Assembly (NCBI RefSeq): GCF_020268605.1
Contig: NZ_CP084222.1
Location: forward strand, 2,728,001 to 2,792,000
Length of the DNA: 64,000 nucleotides
Direction of reading: 5' to 3'
Source of the DNA: Arsenophonus apicola
GTDB lineage: Bacteria > Pseudomonadota > Gammaproteobacteria > Enterobacterales > Enterobacteriaceae
Both the position numbers and the translations under genes were made by a program. The notes under the pieces were generated by a model. That model searched no databases. It was given only the letters and a program-made list of their open reading frames with translations, and was not told the DNA's origin. Shown piece by piece: positions 1 through 9,126 of this stretch; the first letter of the stretch is position 1; every line of letters starts with the position of its first letter.

Positions 1-96
1 AACAATATTATCATTTGCTAAAGCAAATTCAGCATTAAGTAAAATCGATATGATAGTTGCTGAATATATTACTTTTTTCATATTATTTTTTTTCAT
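1..96 (-). CDS. Secreted protein, N-terminal part only (runs off left edge)
   Basis: Only the first 32 codons are in the window. They read from an ATG at 94-96 and are preceded by an AAGAGG ribosome site at 105-110. The start is a typical Sec signal peptide: a lysine-rich head, a hydrophobic core with IIS and ILL, then the cleavage-like motif ALA just before an Asn-Asp. The product should be periplasmic, outer-membrane or fimbrial. An alternative ATG lies two codons upstream at 100-102. The mature protein is outside the window, so no function can be assigned. Confidence 0.6.
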   Translation of the reverse strand, partial: MKKNNMKKVIYSATIISILLNAEFALANDNIV

Positions 97-673
97 AAAC
101 ATTTCCTCTTAAGCATTTATTAACAAAAAATGCTATCTTCAGAACGTGTTATAACAAAAACTTAAATTTTTACAAATGCTTAAAATTATCTCAGATTATC
201 ATTCTATCCCCCATTATTTGTATTAATTTAATTACGGGTGAATTATTCATATATACCTAAATAGATGGCAAAAATAGATATGCCATATTATAACTAGTCA
301 TTTTTAGCTTTAATGAAAACAAATTATGATTTACATTTTTTTATTAAATATAATAATTGGTTAAATAAAATAACATTATTGTCTAATTATTTATTAATGA
401 CATTTAACATTAAAATTTATTAAATAAATTAATACTCAATCAAAAATACCACAAAAAAACATTAATATACTTTAATTTTATTTAAGGAAAATATTCGTGC
501 TAAATATATGCTGATATATAATAATTTTAAACATTACTAAATTAAGATAAATAACTTCTGATATTTATCTTTGTTTAATTTTGAAGTTAACATAGAAAAG
601 AAATTAGAATTAATCAAATATAGCTAACTAAATCACTTAAGTTAAATTAAAAAGAGTTAATATTTAACAAGTT

Positions 674-701
674 AATTGTTTAATTGTTTAATTGTTTAAT
701 T
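674..701. repeat. 8-bp tandem repeat AATTGTTT, three and a half copies
   Basis: Unit AATTGTTT starts at 674, 682 and 690 and is followed by a partial copy (AATT) to 701. The copies are exact. The array sits immediately before a second 8-bp array of related sequence, with six bases between them. No gene overlaps it. Confidence 0.9.
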
Positions 702-707
702 ATCTGA

Positions 708-763
708 TGATTTAATGATTTAATGATTTAATGATTTAATGATTTAATGATTTAATGATTTAA
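708..763. repeat. 8-bp tandem repeat TGATTTAA, seven copies
   Basis: Seven exact copies of TGATTTAA start at 708, 716, 724, 732, 740, 748 and 756. Such perfect short arrays change length by slipped-strand mispairing. It is far from the nearest gene start on either side, so an effect on expression is not evident. Confidence 0.95.
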
Positions 764-1098
764 CGAAATGGTTTAACATTAACTATATTAAAAAATAACT
801 TACAAAAAGTAAAAACAATGTAATTAATTATAATTAAAATCTTTAATGCAATATTATTTTTGTTGTTTTCAATAAGAAATTAAACATAACTCACTCATTT
901 TTGAAATTATTTATAAATAAAACCTTTCGATTACTTTTCATTATTTAACTATATCTGACTATAGATTTACTCAGTTTATAATAAAAGAAAATTTATAACT
1001 CTGGTTTCAATTATTATTAATTAAATTTCAACAACACCGCACAATGATAAACAAATTCACTATAAATATATTATTGACAAAAATGTAACCCTATAAAA

Positions 1099-1287
1099 GC
1101 AGTTGCAACGGCACTCGCCAGTGTGGCACAAAAAGTGCGCGCCATGGCTTATATTAGTGCTTATGACTGCCAAACTGTCAGTGAAGCGATTAAATATCGG
1201 AAAAATTTTAGCCCGCGTGAATTGATGTTAATCTGGCCGGATCTTTTGCGTTTCGATAGTGTAAATAAAGCCGAAAATACCGCCTAA
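1099..1287 (+). pseudogene. Fragment of P2-type contractile phage tail sheath protein (gpFI-like)
   Basis: A 62-codon open stretch ends at TAA 1285-1287. It carries the segments RAMAYISAYDCQTVSEAI, YRKNF and RELMLIWPD, which I recognise from the middle of P2 FI-family tail sheath proteins. The family is normally near 390 residues, so both ends are missing. There is no ribosome site or proper start; the only internal ATG is at 1144. No other tail gene flanks it. Its base composition is visibly less AT-rich than the DNA to its left. The best reading is a remnant of a lost prophage, not a working gene. The family assignment is from memory. Confidence 0.8.
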
Positions 1288-1429
1288 GCAATAGCAACCA
1301 TAACTGTCACAGCAATGAAGAAATTTTGTATTTAAAAATTGACACTATTTGATGGCAACGCAATTAACTGTTGTTTTAATCATGACTAATATTATTCTCT
1401 AATGTCAAAAACCCTCCGGTTGATCCATG

Positions 1430-2005
1430 CTAGCGCATGACTGATTTAGGTCTAAATGCTTTGATAACGTTGGGATCGGTTTCAACATAGGGGCCTTCTA
1501 ATAACTGGATACAGTAAGGTACGCTAGCAAAAATTCCAGCAACAATTTCGCTTCCCTGTTGATCTTTTAAACCGGCTAATGTTTCTGTAATAGATTTTGG
1601 TTGGCCAGGTAAATTCAAAATCAATGTTTGCTTACGGATCACGCCAACTTGACGCGAAAGGATCGCCGTTGGGACAAAATGCAAACTAATTTGCCGCATT
1701 TGTTCACCAAAACCCGGCATGTGCCGATCAGCAATCGCCAGTGTCGCATCCGGTGTTACATCACGCAGCGCTGGCCCTGTGCCACCGGTTGTTAAAATTA
1801 AATGACAAGCTAGATCATCAACTAGCTCACAAAGTGTGAGTTCAATAATTTTTTGCTCATCAGGGATCAAACGTGACTCAATGGTAAAAGGGGTTTTAAG
1901 GGCGTTTGAAAGCCATTTTTCAAGGGTAGGGATCCCCTGATCTTGATAAATTCCCTTCGCTGCCCGATCTGAAACAGAAACCAAACCTATCCGTAATTTA
2001 TCCAT
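1430..2005 (-). CDS. mog: Molybdopterin adenylyltransferase Mog
   Basis: Mog adenylylates molybdopterin before MogE-type insertion of molybdate, a late cytoplasmic step of molybdenum cofactor synthesis. The 191-residue product is close to the usual 195. It begins MDKLRIGLVSVSDRAAKG and has the MoCF-type signature TTGGTGPALRDVTPDAT near residues 74-90. The longer open frame extends 34 codons upstream, but that tail is hydrophobic and unlike the family, so I take the ATG at 2003-2005. It follows talB on the same strand, as in E. coli, but a terminator lies between them, so it probably has its own promoter. Confidence 0.95.
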   Translation of the reverse strand: MDKLRIGLVSVSDRAAKGIYQDQGIPTLEKWLSNALKTPFTIESRLIPDEQKIIELTLCELVDDLACHLILTTGGTGPALRDVTPDATLAIADRHMPGFGEQMRQISLHFVPTAILSRQVGVIRKQTLILNLPGQPKSITETLAGLKDQQGSEIVAGIFASVPYCIQLLEGPYVETDPNVIKAFRPKSVMR

Positions 2006-2130
2006 GAGATTCTCAAATTCAATATTGAAAACAAGATGTTTAATACTAAATCTATTCAACTTTTGCTGTAGCAACACAAAGATAAATAATATTATTCCCT
2101 TAAGCACCCTTAGACCAACAAATAAAAGCC

Positions 2131-2162
2131 AAAAGCCTAGTAAGATAATCCACTAGGCTTTT
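2131..2162 (-). terminator. Rho-independent terminator after talB
   Basis: An 11-bp perfect stem (AAAAGCCTAGT and ACTAGGCTTTT) surrounds a 10-base loop. On the minus strand it is followed by a T-rich run. It lies 22 bases past the talB stop and would separate talB from mog. Confidence 0.85.
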
Positions 2163-2184
2163 ACTTATAACAGAGAAATATTAA

Positions 2185-3138
2185 TTACAGTTGCTGTGCA
2201 ACCATTTTTTCCAACTTTTCCTGATCGATAGCAAATTTACGAATACCCTCAGCCAATTTGTCGGTCGCCATAGCATCAGCATGATGTTGCCAATAGAATT
2301 CGGCTTCCGTCATTGGTTGAGGTGGTGACTGAGTTTGACCATTGGATGTCAATTGGCGAACAACTTCACCTTGTGACTCAGAAAGCTCTTTGAGTAATGC
2401 CGGTGCAATCGTTAAACGATCACAGCCTGCCAGTTGCAAAATTTCACCACTATTACGGAAACTGGCCCCCATCACCACCGTTTTATAACCATGTTGTTTA
2501 TAGTAATTGTAAATTTGTGTAACAGAAATAACGCCAGGATCTTCTTGTGGGGCATACTCTTTTGTATCAGTATTGGCTTTATACCAATCAAGAATACGAC
2601 CAACAAAAGGTGAAATCAGATAAACGCCGGCTTCAGCACAAGCGCGTGCCTGAGCAAAAGAGAATAATAGCGTTAAATTACAGTTGATACCCTCTTTTTC
2701 TAACTGTTCTGCTGCCCGGATCCCTTGCCAGGTTGAAGCCAACTTTATCAAAATACGATCATTTTTAATGCCTGCACTATTATAAAGTTCAATAATGCGG
2801 CGCGCTTTTTTAATGCATGCATCGCTATCATAGGAAAGACGTGCATCAACTTCGGTTGAAATTCTTCCTGGAATTAATTGTAAGATTTCTAACCCAACAT
2901 TAACTGCCAATTTATCGCATGCATCAATGATTTGTTGCTCGCGAGAATTACTTTGCTCACGTGCCCATTTGATAGCTTCATTAATAAGTGGCTGATATTC
3001 TTGGATCTGAGCCGCATTAAGGATCAAAGAGGGGTTAGTTGTTGCATCTTCAGGTTTATAAAGCTTTATTGCGCTAATATCCCCTGTATCTGCCACAACC
3101 GTCGTTATTTTACGTAAAGAGGTTAATTTATCGCTCAT
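2185..3138 (-). CDS. talB: Transaldolase
   Basis: Transaldolase of the non-oxidative pentose phosphate pathway moves a dihydroxyacetone unit between sedoheptulose 7-phosphate and glyceraldehyde 3-phosphate. At 317 residues it has exactly the length of E. coli TalB. Visible family motifs are TTNPSLI near residue 33, the Schiff-base lysine in RILIKLASTW near residue 132, CNLTLLFSFAQA near 155 and SPFVGRILDWY near 176. It is a single-gene unit with a strong terminator, divergent from yaaA. Confidence 0.97.
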   Translation of the reverse strand: MSDKLTSLRKITTVVADTGDISAIKLYKPEDATTNPSLILNAAQIQEYQPLINEAIKWAREQSNSREQQIIDACDKLAVNVGLEILQLIPGRISTEVDARLSYDSDACIKKARRIIELYNSAGIKNDRILIKLASTWQGIRAAEQLEKEGINCNLTLLFSFAQARACAEAGVYLISPFVGRILDWYKANTDTKEYAPQEDPGVISVTQIYNYYKQHGYKTVVMGASFRNSGEILQLAGCDRLTIAPALLKELSESQGEVVRQLTSNGQTQSPPQPMTEAEFYWQHHADAMATDKLAEGIRKFAIDQEKLEKMVAQQL

Positions 3139-3392
3139 TTTTTAATCCCGTCGTTATTGAGATGAAGCCAAGACTCATAATCCTATCTGGTTTTGATAAT
3201 ATCATGCATTGATATTACAACAAATAAGTGCACCAACCATTGTTGTTGATAACAAATTTAGCCCGCCATTTTTCACAGCCTACTGTCGTTTGAATAGCAA
3301 TAATTGACGTTAAATGCTACAAATAACCGCAATGATAGCAATTTATCATTTTGATGAAGTCACTTATTTTTGAATTTTACTGGATATTAATT

Positions 3393-4169
3393 ATGCTTAT
3401 CACGATTTCACCAGCCAAAACACTTGATTATGATAGTCCGCTGGCTACAACAGAATATAGCCAACCAACCCTGTTATCACAGGCAGAGCAATTGATTAAG
3501 ATCTGCCGTCAACTTACACCGGCGGAAATTGCCAGTTTAATGCATATTAGTGACAAATTAGCCGGTTTAAATGCCGCACGTTTTGGACAGTGGCAGGCTA
3601 ATTCTACCTTAGAAAATGCCCGAGCGGCGATCTTGGCTTTTAAAGGTGACGTTTATACCGGCCTGCAAGCGGAAAGTTTTACGCCAAAAGATTTTACTTT
3701 TGCCCAAAAACATCTTCGGATTCTATCCGGTTTATATGGTGTATTACGTCCACTTGATCTGATGCAACCTTACCGATTAGAAATGGGAACTAAACTAAAT
3801 AATAAACAAGGAAAAGATCTTTATGCTTTTTGGGGTGATATTATTACTGAAAATCTTAATCAAGCCCTAAATAATCAAGGTGATAATATTCTAATTAACT
3901 TAGCATCAGATGAATATTTTAAAGCCATTAATAGCAAAAAACTGGATGCTTATATTGTTAAACCTATTTTTCTAGATGAAAAACAGGGCAAATATAAAGT
4001 TATTAGTTTTTATGCTAAAAAAGCCCGTGGGCTAATGAGTCGCTTTATTATTCAAAATCAAGTAAAAAATATTGAGCAACTGACTGAATTTAATTTAGCC
4101 GGTTACCAATTTGATGACTCTGCTTCTAAAGATAATGTACTAGTGTTTAAACGATCTCAACAGAGTTAA
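3393..4169 (+). CDS. yaaA: Peroxide stress protein YaaA
   Basis: YaaA (DUF328) lowers free iron during hydrogen peroxide stress and binds DNA; it acts in the cytoplasm. The 258-residue product matches the family length and starts MLITISPAKTLDYDSPL. Conserved blocks ISDKLAGLNAARF, AFKGDVYTGLQAE and FYAKKARGLMSRF are intact. An in-frame ATG lies 14 codons upstream at 3351, but those residues are outside the family, so I use 3393. It is convergent with thrC, with a shared hairpin between them. Confidence 0.95.
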   Translation: MLITISPAKTLDYDSPLATTEYSQPTLLSQAEQLIKICRQLTPAEIASLMHISDKLAGLNAARFGQWQANSTLENARAAILAFKGDVYTGLQAESFTPKDFTFAQKHLRILSGLYGVLRPLDLMQPYRLEMGTKLNNKQGKDLYAFWGDIITENLNQALNNQGDNILINLASDEYFKAINSKKLDAYIVKPIFLDEKQGKYKVISFYAKKARGLMSRFIIQNQVKNIEQLTEFNLAGYQFDDSASKDNVLVFKRSQQS

Positions 4170-4170
4170 C

Positions 4171-4192
4171 AATGGAAGCTAGCGCTTCCATT
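4171..4192. terminator. Hairpin terminator between yaaA and thrC
   Basis: A 9-bp perfect stem AATGGAAGC/GCTTCCATT with a four-base loop starts one base after the yaaA stop. The plus strand continues TTAG, so the T tract is short. It can serve both convergent transcripts. Confidence 0.7.
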
Positions 4193-4203
4193 TTAGCTCA
4201 TTG

Positions 4204-5496
4204 TTATCTAACCGCATGCTGGAGCAAAAAATTACGTAATAAAGCAAAATCAGCGGGTAGTTGATGGGAAAGTAGTGGTAATTTAGCCCGTTTTGCTAAA
4301 GCGGTTGGTAATGGTAATGATTTAGCAAGAATACGCTCTACACTCTGTTTAAATTTTGCTGGGTGAGCGATACTTAAAAACAGTCCGTATTCATCATCTT
4401 GCAGTTGATCACATAAAATACGATAAGCAACTGCGCCATGCGGCTCAGAAATATAACCTTTACTCGCCAGTTGTTGAACGGTTTTTACGGTCGCTTTATC
4501 ATCAACAACGCCATAACTAAGCTGATCAAGCTCCCATTTTTGGCGCTGGAAAAGCGCCTCTATCCTGGGCCAATTATTTGGTCGACTAACATCCATGGCA
4601 TTTGACAGGGTCGCTATTGTCTGATGTGGCAACCATTGCCCCTGAGAAAGATAACGTGGAACGGTATCATTAACATTAGTGGCGGCAATAAAACGTTTTA
4701 CTGGCAGCCCCATTGCTTTGGCTAATAAGCCGGCGGTTAAATTACCAAAATTACCACTGGGTACCGAAATAACCAAATGCTGGCGTTTTTCAACCGGTAG
4801 CTGGGCAACCGCCTCAAAATAATAACAAATTTGTGCCAATAAACGGCTAATATTAATCGAATTAGCAGAGGTTAGGCATACTAGCCGTTTTAATTCTTCA
4901 TCATCAAATGCTTGTTTTACTAATGTTTGGCAATCATCAAAGTCACCATTGATAGCAATAGTGTGGATATTTTTCCCTAGTGTACAAAATAGCTTCTCCT
5001 GTAAAGTAGTGGTCTTGTTTTCCGGATAGAGAATAATTACCTGAACATTATTGAGACCATAAAAAGCATGGGCAACGGCTGCGCCAGTATCACCTGAAGT
5101 CGCAGTTAAAATAGTCATAGGTTCATTACTGGCAATTTGTGCCAATATTTGTGCCATAAACCGCCCACCAAAATCTTTGAATGCTAAGGTTGGGCCATGA
5201 TACAACTCCAAGCTGGCGATATTTTCTTCTATTGGCCTAACCATTACCGGAAAATTAAATGCCTTTTTGACTCTTTCTGTCACTTGTTCAAACGGCATTT
5301 CATCACCAATATAGGCGGATAAAATATGGCTACTACGAGTGATAAAATCGTACTGTAACCATTTAGTTAGCTGCTCAGCACTTAGTTTTGGTAAATTAAG
5401 CGGGAAAAAAAGGCCCTGCTGCTGACCAAGCCCCTGTTTAACTGCCTGTACAAAACTAACCTGCTCATTTTGATTTTTTAAATTATATAATCTCAT
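4204..5496 (-). CDS. thrC: Threonine synthase
   Basis: PLP enzyme that converts O-phosphohomoserine to threonine, the last step of the pathway. It has 430 residues against 428 in E. coli. The PLP lysine lies in the motif LAFKDFGGRF near residue 107, and the phosphate-binding loop is SGNFGN near 246. It is the last gene of thrLABC and starts only two bases after the thrB stop, so translation is probably coupled. A hairpin just past the stop ends the transcript. Confidence 0.97.
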   Translation of the reverse strand: MRLYNLKNQNEQVSFVQAVKQGLGQQQGLFFPLNLPKLSAEQLTKWLQYDFITRSSHILSAYIGDEMPFEQVTERVKKAFNFPVMVRPIEENIASLELYHGPTLAFKDFGGRFMAQILAQIASNEPMTILTATSGDTGAAVAHAFYGLNNVQVIILYPENKTTTLQEKLFCTLGKNIHTIAINGDFDDCQTLVKQAFDDEELKRLVCLTSANSINISRLLAQICYYFEAVAQLPVEKRQHLVISVPSGNFGNLTAGLLAKAMGLPVKRFIAATNVNDTVPRYLSQGQWLPHQTIATLSNAMDVSRPNNWPRIEALFQRQKWELDQLSYGVVDDKATVKTVQQLASKGYISEPHGAVAYRILCDQLQDDEYGLFLSIAHPAKFKQSVERILAKSLPLPTALAKRAKLPLLSHQLPADFALLRNFLLQHAVR

Positions 5497-5498
5497 TT

Positions 5499-6428
5499 TT
5501 AGCCTATCACTCTTGCACCAACTTGATCTAAACGACAGATATGCACAAAACCTGCCCTATTTTGTAGGTAATATTGTGTCAACCATTGCATTACTTTTTC
5601 TGCTGTCTTTCTTTCATAACAAATTGCAAATAATGTCGGCCCTGAGCCAGAGATGCCACAAGCGACTGCGCCGAGATTTTTTACCTTTTCGCGGGCGGAT
5701 ATAAAACCGGGCAATATTTGAGCGCGATAAGGCTCAGCAATCACATCTTGCAACATATCGATCGCTAAATCAGTTTGCTGAGTATGACAAGCATGAATAA
5801 AACCAGCTAATAATCGGCCATGGTTAATTGTATCCTGCCGTTGATAATGCGTTGGCAAAATAGCCCTAGCTTCTGCTGTCGCAACCTTGATACCAGGATA
5901 AGCCATCACCCAAATCCAGTCAGCAAAAGTTGGGATTGCCTGGCTGATCATATTATTCTGTTCGACGATAAGCTGCATACCGCCCAAGTAGCAAGGCGCA
6001 ACATTATCATAATGAATACTACCAGCAACAAGGCCTTCCAATTGCCCCATCATTAATAACAAACTATTTTTATCAAAAGGACGACCGGCATACTCATTTA
6101 ATGCCATCAGGGCGGCTACCACTGAGCAGGCACTAGAGCCTAATCCAGAACCAATTGGCATATTCTTTTCCAATGTCATTTCAACATTAAGAGATTGGCC
6201 CAATTCTTGACAAAACAGTTGCCAGGCCTGGTAAACGATATTTTGCTGTTGCTGCTGGGGCAATTTGCCAACAAAAGCACCACTATTTTTCAAATTAAAT
6301 TTATCCGCCTTCATGACTGAGACACAGTCACCTAATTGCTGATTATCAATCGGAGAGATAGCCGCACCTAATACATCAAACCCAACACTGACATTACCTA
6401 TCGATGCGGGTGCATAAACTTTAACCAT
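5499..6428 (-). CDS. thrB: Homoserine kinase
   Basis: GHMP-family kinase that phosphorylates homoserine. The ATP-binding motif PIGSGLGSSACSVVAA near residues 90-105 is intact, and the C-terminal GISGSGPTLFA motif lies near 260. Length is 309 residues (E. coli 310). It starts one base after the thrA stop, with an AGGAGC ribosome site inside the end of thrA, and lies in the thrLABC operon. Confidence 0.97.
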   Translation of the reverse strand: MVKVYAPASIGNVSVGFDVLGAAISPIDNQQLGDCVSVMKADKFNLKNSGAFVGKLPQQQQQNIVYQAWQLFCQELGQSLNVEMTLEKNMPIGSGLGSSACSVVAALMALNEYAGRPFDKNSLLLMMGQLEGLVAGSIHYDNVAPCYLGGMQLIVEQNNMISQAIPTFADWIWVMAYPGIKVATAEARAILPTHYQRQDTINHGRLLAGFIHACHTQQTDLAIDMLQDVIAEPYRAQILPGFISAREKVKNLGAVACGISGSGPTLFAICYERKTAEKVMQWLTQYYLQNRAGFVHICRLDQVGARVIG

Positions 6429-6429
6429 T

Positions 6430-8895
6430 TTATGCTCCTATTTTCCTTGTTAGGGCCCGTAATATATCGGCAAATACTCCTGCTGCCGTAACTTCATTAC
6501 CCGCACCGTAACCCCTTAATACTAATGGAATGGGCTGATAATAGCGGGTATAAAATGCTAAAGCATTTTCACCATCCTGAACTTTATAAAGTGGATTATG
6601 TTCATCGACGGCTACCATTTTTACCTGACAACAACCGTCTTTAATTAACCCGACATAACGAAGAACTTTTCCCTGAGCCGCTGCTTGGGCAACCCTTATT
6701 TTAAAATCTTGATCTAATTGGGTTAACCGTTGAAGAAAATGGTTAACATCACCACTAACATCAAAAGAGATAGGCAAGATAGGTTCAATTTCAATATCAC
6801 TAAGCTCAAGACAGTAACCGGCTTCACGCGCCAGGATCAGCAACTTACGCGCAACATCCATACCAGAAAGATCATCACGCGGATCCGGTTCAGTAAAACC
6901 TTTTTCTTTAGCTAACCGCGTCGCCTGCGATAAAGACATTCCTTCATCAAGTAAACCAAAAATATAGGAAAGTGAGCCAGATAGAATACCGCTAAACGCT
7001 AGCAGTTCATCCCCGGCATTGAGTAAATTCTGCAAATTTTCAATGACAGGTAACCCTGCACCAACATTCGCTTCATACAGAAATTTACGCTTTGATTGCT
7101 CAGCAACTAATCGGATCTGGCGATAGTAATCCATACTAGCGGTATTAGCTTTTTTATTTGGCGTAACAACACTAAATCCTGCCTTGAGCAAAAAAGCATA
7201 GTGCTTAGCTATTTGCTGAGCTGCGGTACAATCAACGATAACTGGATTGAAAAAACAATGTTTATCTTGTAGTTGGCATAAATCATTTAAACTAAAAGAT
7301 CGTTTAGATTGTGATAATGCTAGTTGCCAATTATCCAGTGTTAATCCTTTAATATCCGTTACCATCAGCCGCGAATTAGCAATTGCACAAACTCGCAGAT
7401 CAATATGTTTCTTTTTTAACCAATTTTGTTGCCGGTAAATTTGTTCAAGTAAAGCACTGCCAACGCCACCAACACCAACAATAAAAACATTGATAATTTG
7501 ATCGGTATTAAACAACATTTGGTGACATAACTGCACCGCGATAGTAGTCATACTATTATCAATCACGGCAGAAATTGAGCGCTCAGAAGAACCTTGTGCA
7601 ATAGCGACAATATTAATATTGCCACGTGCCAAAGCAGAAAAAAAACGAGCCGATACTCCTTTGCAAGTTCGCATACCATCACCCACGACTGAGATAATCG
7701 CTAGCTGCTCGATGATATCCAATGTTCCAAGCAAACCTTCTTTTAATTCCAAATAAAACTCTGCATTCAATGCCTGATATGCCTGTGATAACTGATCCTG
7801 ATGCACACAAAAACTAATACTGTACTCAGAAGAGGATTGCGTGATTAACACAATGGAAATTCTCTTATGGGACATTGCAGAAAAGATACGAGCGGCCATA
7901 CCTACCATGCCCTTCATACCAGGCCCTGAGACATTAATCATCGCCATATTTTTTAGGCTAGTGATCCCTTTAATTGGCATACATGCACTATTTTCTATAT
8001 TACCAATTAAAGTGCCGTTACGATTAGGCGCGGAGGCATTTTTAATTAAACAAGGGATCTGAAATTGGGCAATCGGAGCAACTGTTCGCGGATGAAGAAC
8101 TTTAGCTCCAAAATAGGAAAGCTCCATAGCTTCTTGATAAGATATTTCTGTTAGCAACTGAGTCTCTGGCACGATACGAGGATCACAAGTATAAACACCG
8201 TCAACATCAGTCCAAATTTCACAATAATCCGCCTGTAAGCAGGCAGCTAAAACCGCGGCTGAGTAATCTGAGCCATTACGCCCTAATATTACCGGTTCAT
8301 TTTGCCAATTACCGGCAGTAAAACCTGCCATCAAAATAAGATTATCTTTAGGTATATTCAATGCGCTAATACGTTGGCTGGATTCACGAATATCGACTGT
8401 CGCGTCGAGATAAGATCCTTGTGCGAATAAATTTTTTACTGGATCAATAATTGTTATTCGGTAACCACGCGCACGCAGTAGAGATGCCATAATCGTAATC
8501 GAAATTTTTTCGCCACGACATATTAATCCGGCCTGAAGACTTGCTGGACATTGTCCCAATCCCAATAGCGCAATACCCTGTAATATTTGCTGAATTTGAA
8601 TAAACTCATTGTCAATCATTTGCCTGATATTTTCATAGGCAAAATCAGCTTGCTTTTCCTGTAAACCGGAGATCAAAGTAGAAAAGATTTCATTAGCGCC
8701 TTTGATATGTGGAGTAATATCAGCGCCCGACGTCGCTGCATCGATCATAGCAACAAGATAGTCTGTGATCTTAGCTGGTGCTGACAAAACTAGCGCCACC
8801 GGTCCTGCTGTAAATTTATCCGCAACAATATTTGCAACGTTAAGCATTTTATTATCATTGGCAACCGACGTTCCACCAAATTTGAGCACACGCAC
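6430..8895 (-). CDS. thrA: Bifunctional aspartokinase I / homoserine dehydrogenase I
   Basis: Catalyses the first and third steps from aspartate to threonine. The 821 residues (E. coli 820) comprise an N-terminal aspartokinase (KFGGTSV at residues 5-11), two ACT domains in the middle that normally bind threonine, and a C-terminal homoserine dehydrogenase with NAD(P)-binding GVGGVGSALLEQ near 474 and EANVGAGLPVI near 610. The start codon is GTG at 8893-8895, with AAGGA upstream; this is forced by the N-terminal motif. It is the first structural gene after thrL and its attenuator, so it is expected to respond to threonine and isoleucine tRNA charging. Confidence 0.97.
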   Translation of the reverse strand: MRVLKFGGTSVANDNKMLNVANIVADKFTAGPVALVLSAPAKITDYLVAMIDAATSGADITPHIKGANEIFSTLISGLQEKQADFAYENIRQMIDNEFIQIQQILQGIALLGLGQCPASLQAGLICRGEKISITIMASLLRARGYRITIIDPVKNLFAQGSYLDATVDIRESSQRISALNIPKDNLILMAGFTAGNWQNEPVILGRNGSDYSAAVLAACLQADYCEIWTDVDGVYTCDPRIVPETQLLTEISYQEAMELSYFGAKVLHPRTVAPIAQFQIPCLIKNASAPNRNGTLIGNIENSACMPIKGITSLKNMAMINVSGPGMKGMVGMAARIFSAMSHKRISIVLITQSSSEYSISFCVHQDQLSQAYQALNAEFYLELKEGLLGTLDIIEQLAIISVVGDGMRTCKGVSARFFSALARGNINIVAIAQGSSERSISAVIDNSMTTIAVQLCHQMLFNTDQIINVFIVGVGGVGSALLEQIYRQQNWLKKKHIDLRVCAIANSRLMVTDIKGLTLDNWQLALSQSKRSFSLNDLCQLQDKHCFFNPVIVDCTAAQQIAKHYAFLLKAGFSVVTPNKKANTASMDYYRQIRLVAEQSKRKFLYEANVGAGLPVIENLQNLLNAGDELLAFSGILSGSLSYIFGLLDEGMSLSQATRLAKEKGFTEPDPRDDLSGMDVARKLLILAREAGYCLELSDIEIEPILPISFDVSGDVNHFLQRLTQLDQDFKIRVAQAAAQGKVLRYVGLIKDGCCQVKMVAVDEHNPLYKVQDGENALAFYTRYYQPIPLVLRGYGAGNEVTAAGVFADILRALTRKIGA

Positions 8896-8921
8896 TGGTT
8901 TTTTCCTTCTGAAATTGGGTT

Positions 8922-8955
8922 AAAAAAAAACCCGCATCATTTGCTTGGATGCGGG
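8922..8955 (-). terminator. thr operon attenuator terminator
   Basis: On the minus strand CCCGCATC and GATGCGGG form an 8-bp GC-rich stem with a short loop, followed by nine T residues. It lies between the thrL stop (8987) and thrA (8895). The arrangement matches the transcription attenuator of the E. coli thr operon. Confidence 0.93.
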
Positions 8956-8986
8956 CTTTCTGTTTGATTTCGATTTTAGTTATGCG

Positions 8987-9055
8987 TCAGCCCGCCCCAT
9001 AACCAATGGTTACGGTAGTGGTAATAATGCTGGTATTGAAGCTGGCTTTACGCAT
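8987..9055 (-). CDS. thrL: thr operon leader peptide
   Basis: A 22-codon frame starts at ATG 9053-9055 and ends at TGA 8987-8989. It begins MRKASFNTSIITTTVTIG, with a dense run of Thr and Ile codons (five Thr and two Ile in eight codons at its core). Slow translation through these codons when threonyl- or isoleucyl-tRNA is scarce prevents the attenuator hairpin from forming. Position and sequence match the E. coli leader (21 residues) closely. Confidence 0.95.
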   Translation of the reverse strand: MRKASFNTSIITTTVTIGYGAG

Positions 9056-9097
9056 CACAGTCCTAACTTTTTTATTAAAAAATGTTTAGCTATATAC

Positions 9098-9126
9098 TGG
9101 TTAAAGCAATTTTAATGCAAAGTCAA
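9098..9126 (-). promoter_or_regulatory. thr operon promoter
   Basis: On the minus strand TTGACT (-35, 9121-9126) is followed after 17 bases by TAACCA (-10, 9098-9103). Its spacing and hexamers resemble the E. coli thr promoter as I remember it. It lies 43 bases upstream of thrL. Confidence 0.65.

Larger units (their letters stand above)
103..1098. other. AT-rich gene-poor stretch
   Basis: About 1 kb without a credible reading frame on either strand. Long A/T runs dominate. The only structures seen are two adjacent 8-bp tandem arrays (674-763), listed separately. It lies between the signal-peptide gene at the edge and a phage gene fragment, so it may be the decayed remains of a prophage or accessory region. 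Confidence 0.6.

Noticed and set aside
708..763. Short repeats that could suggest a CRISPR array
   Set aside because: The units are 8 bp and directly adjacent, with no spacers and no cas genes nearby.
1430..2107. Longer Mog with a hydrophobic 34-residue N-terminal extension
   Set aside because: Mog is cytoplasmic and the family begins at MDKLRIGL; the extension is AT-driven read-through of upstream DNA.
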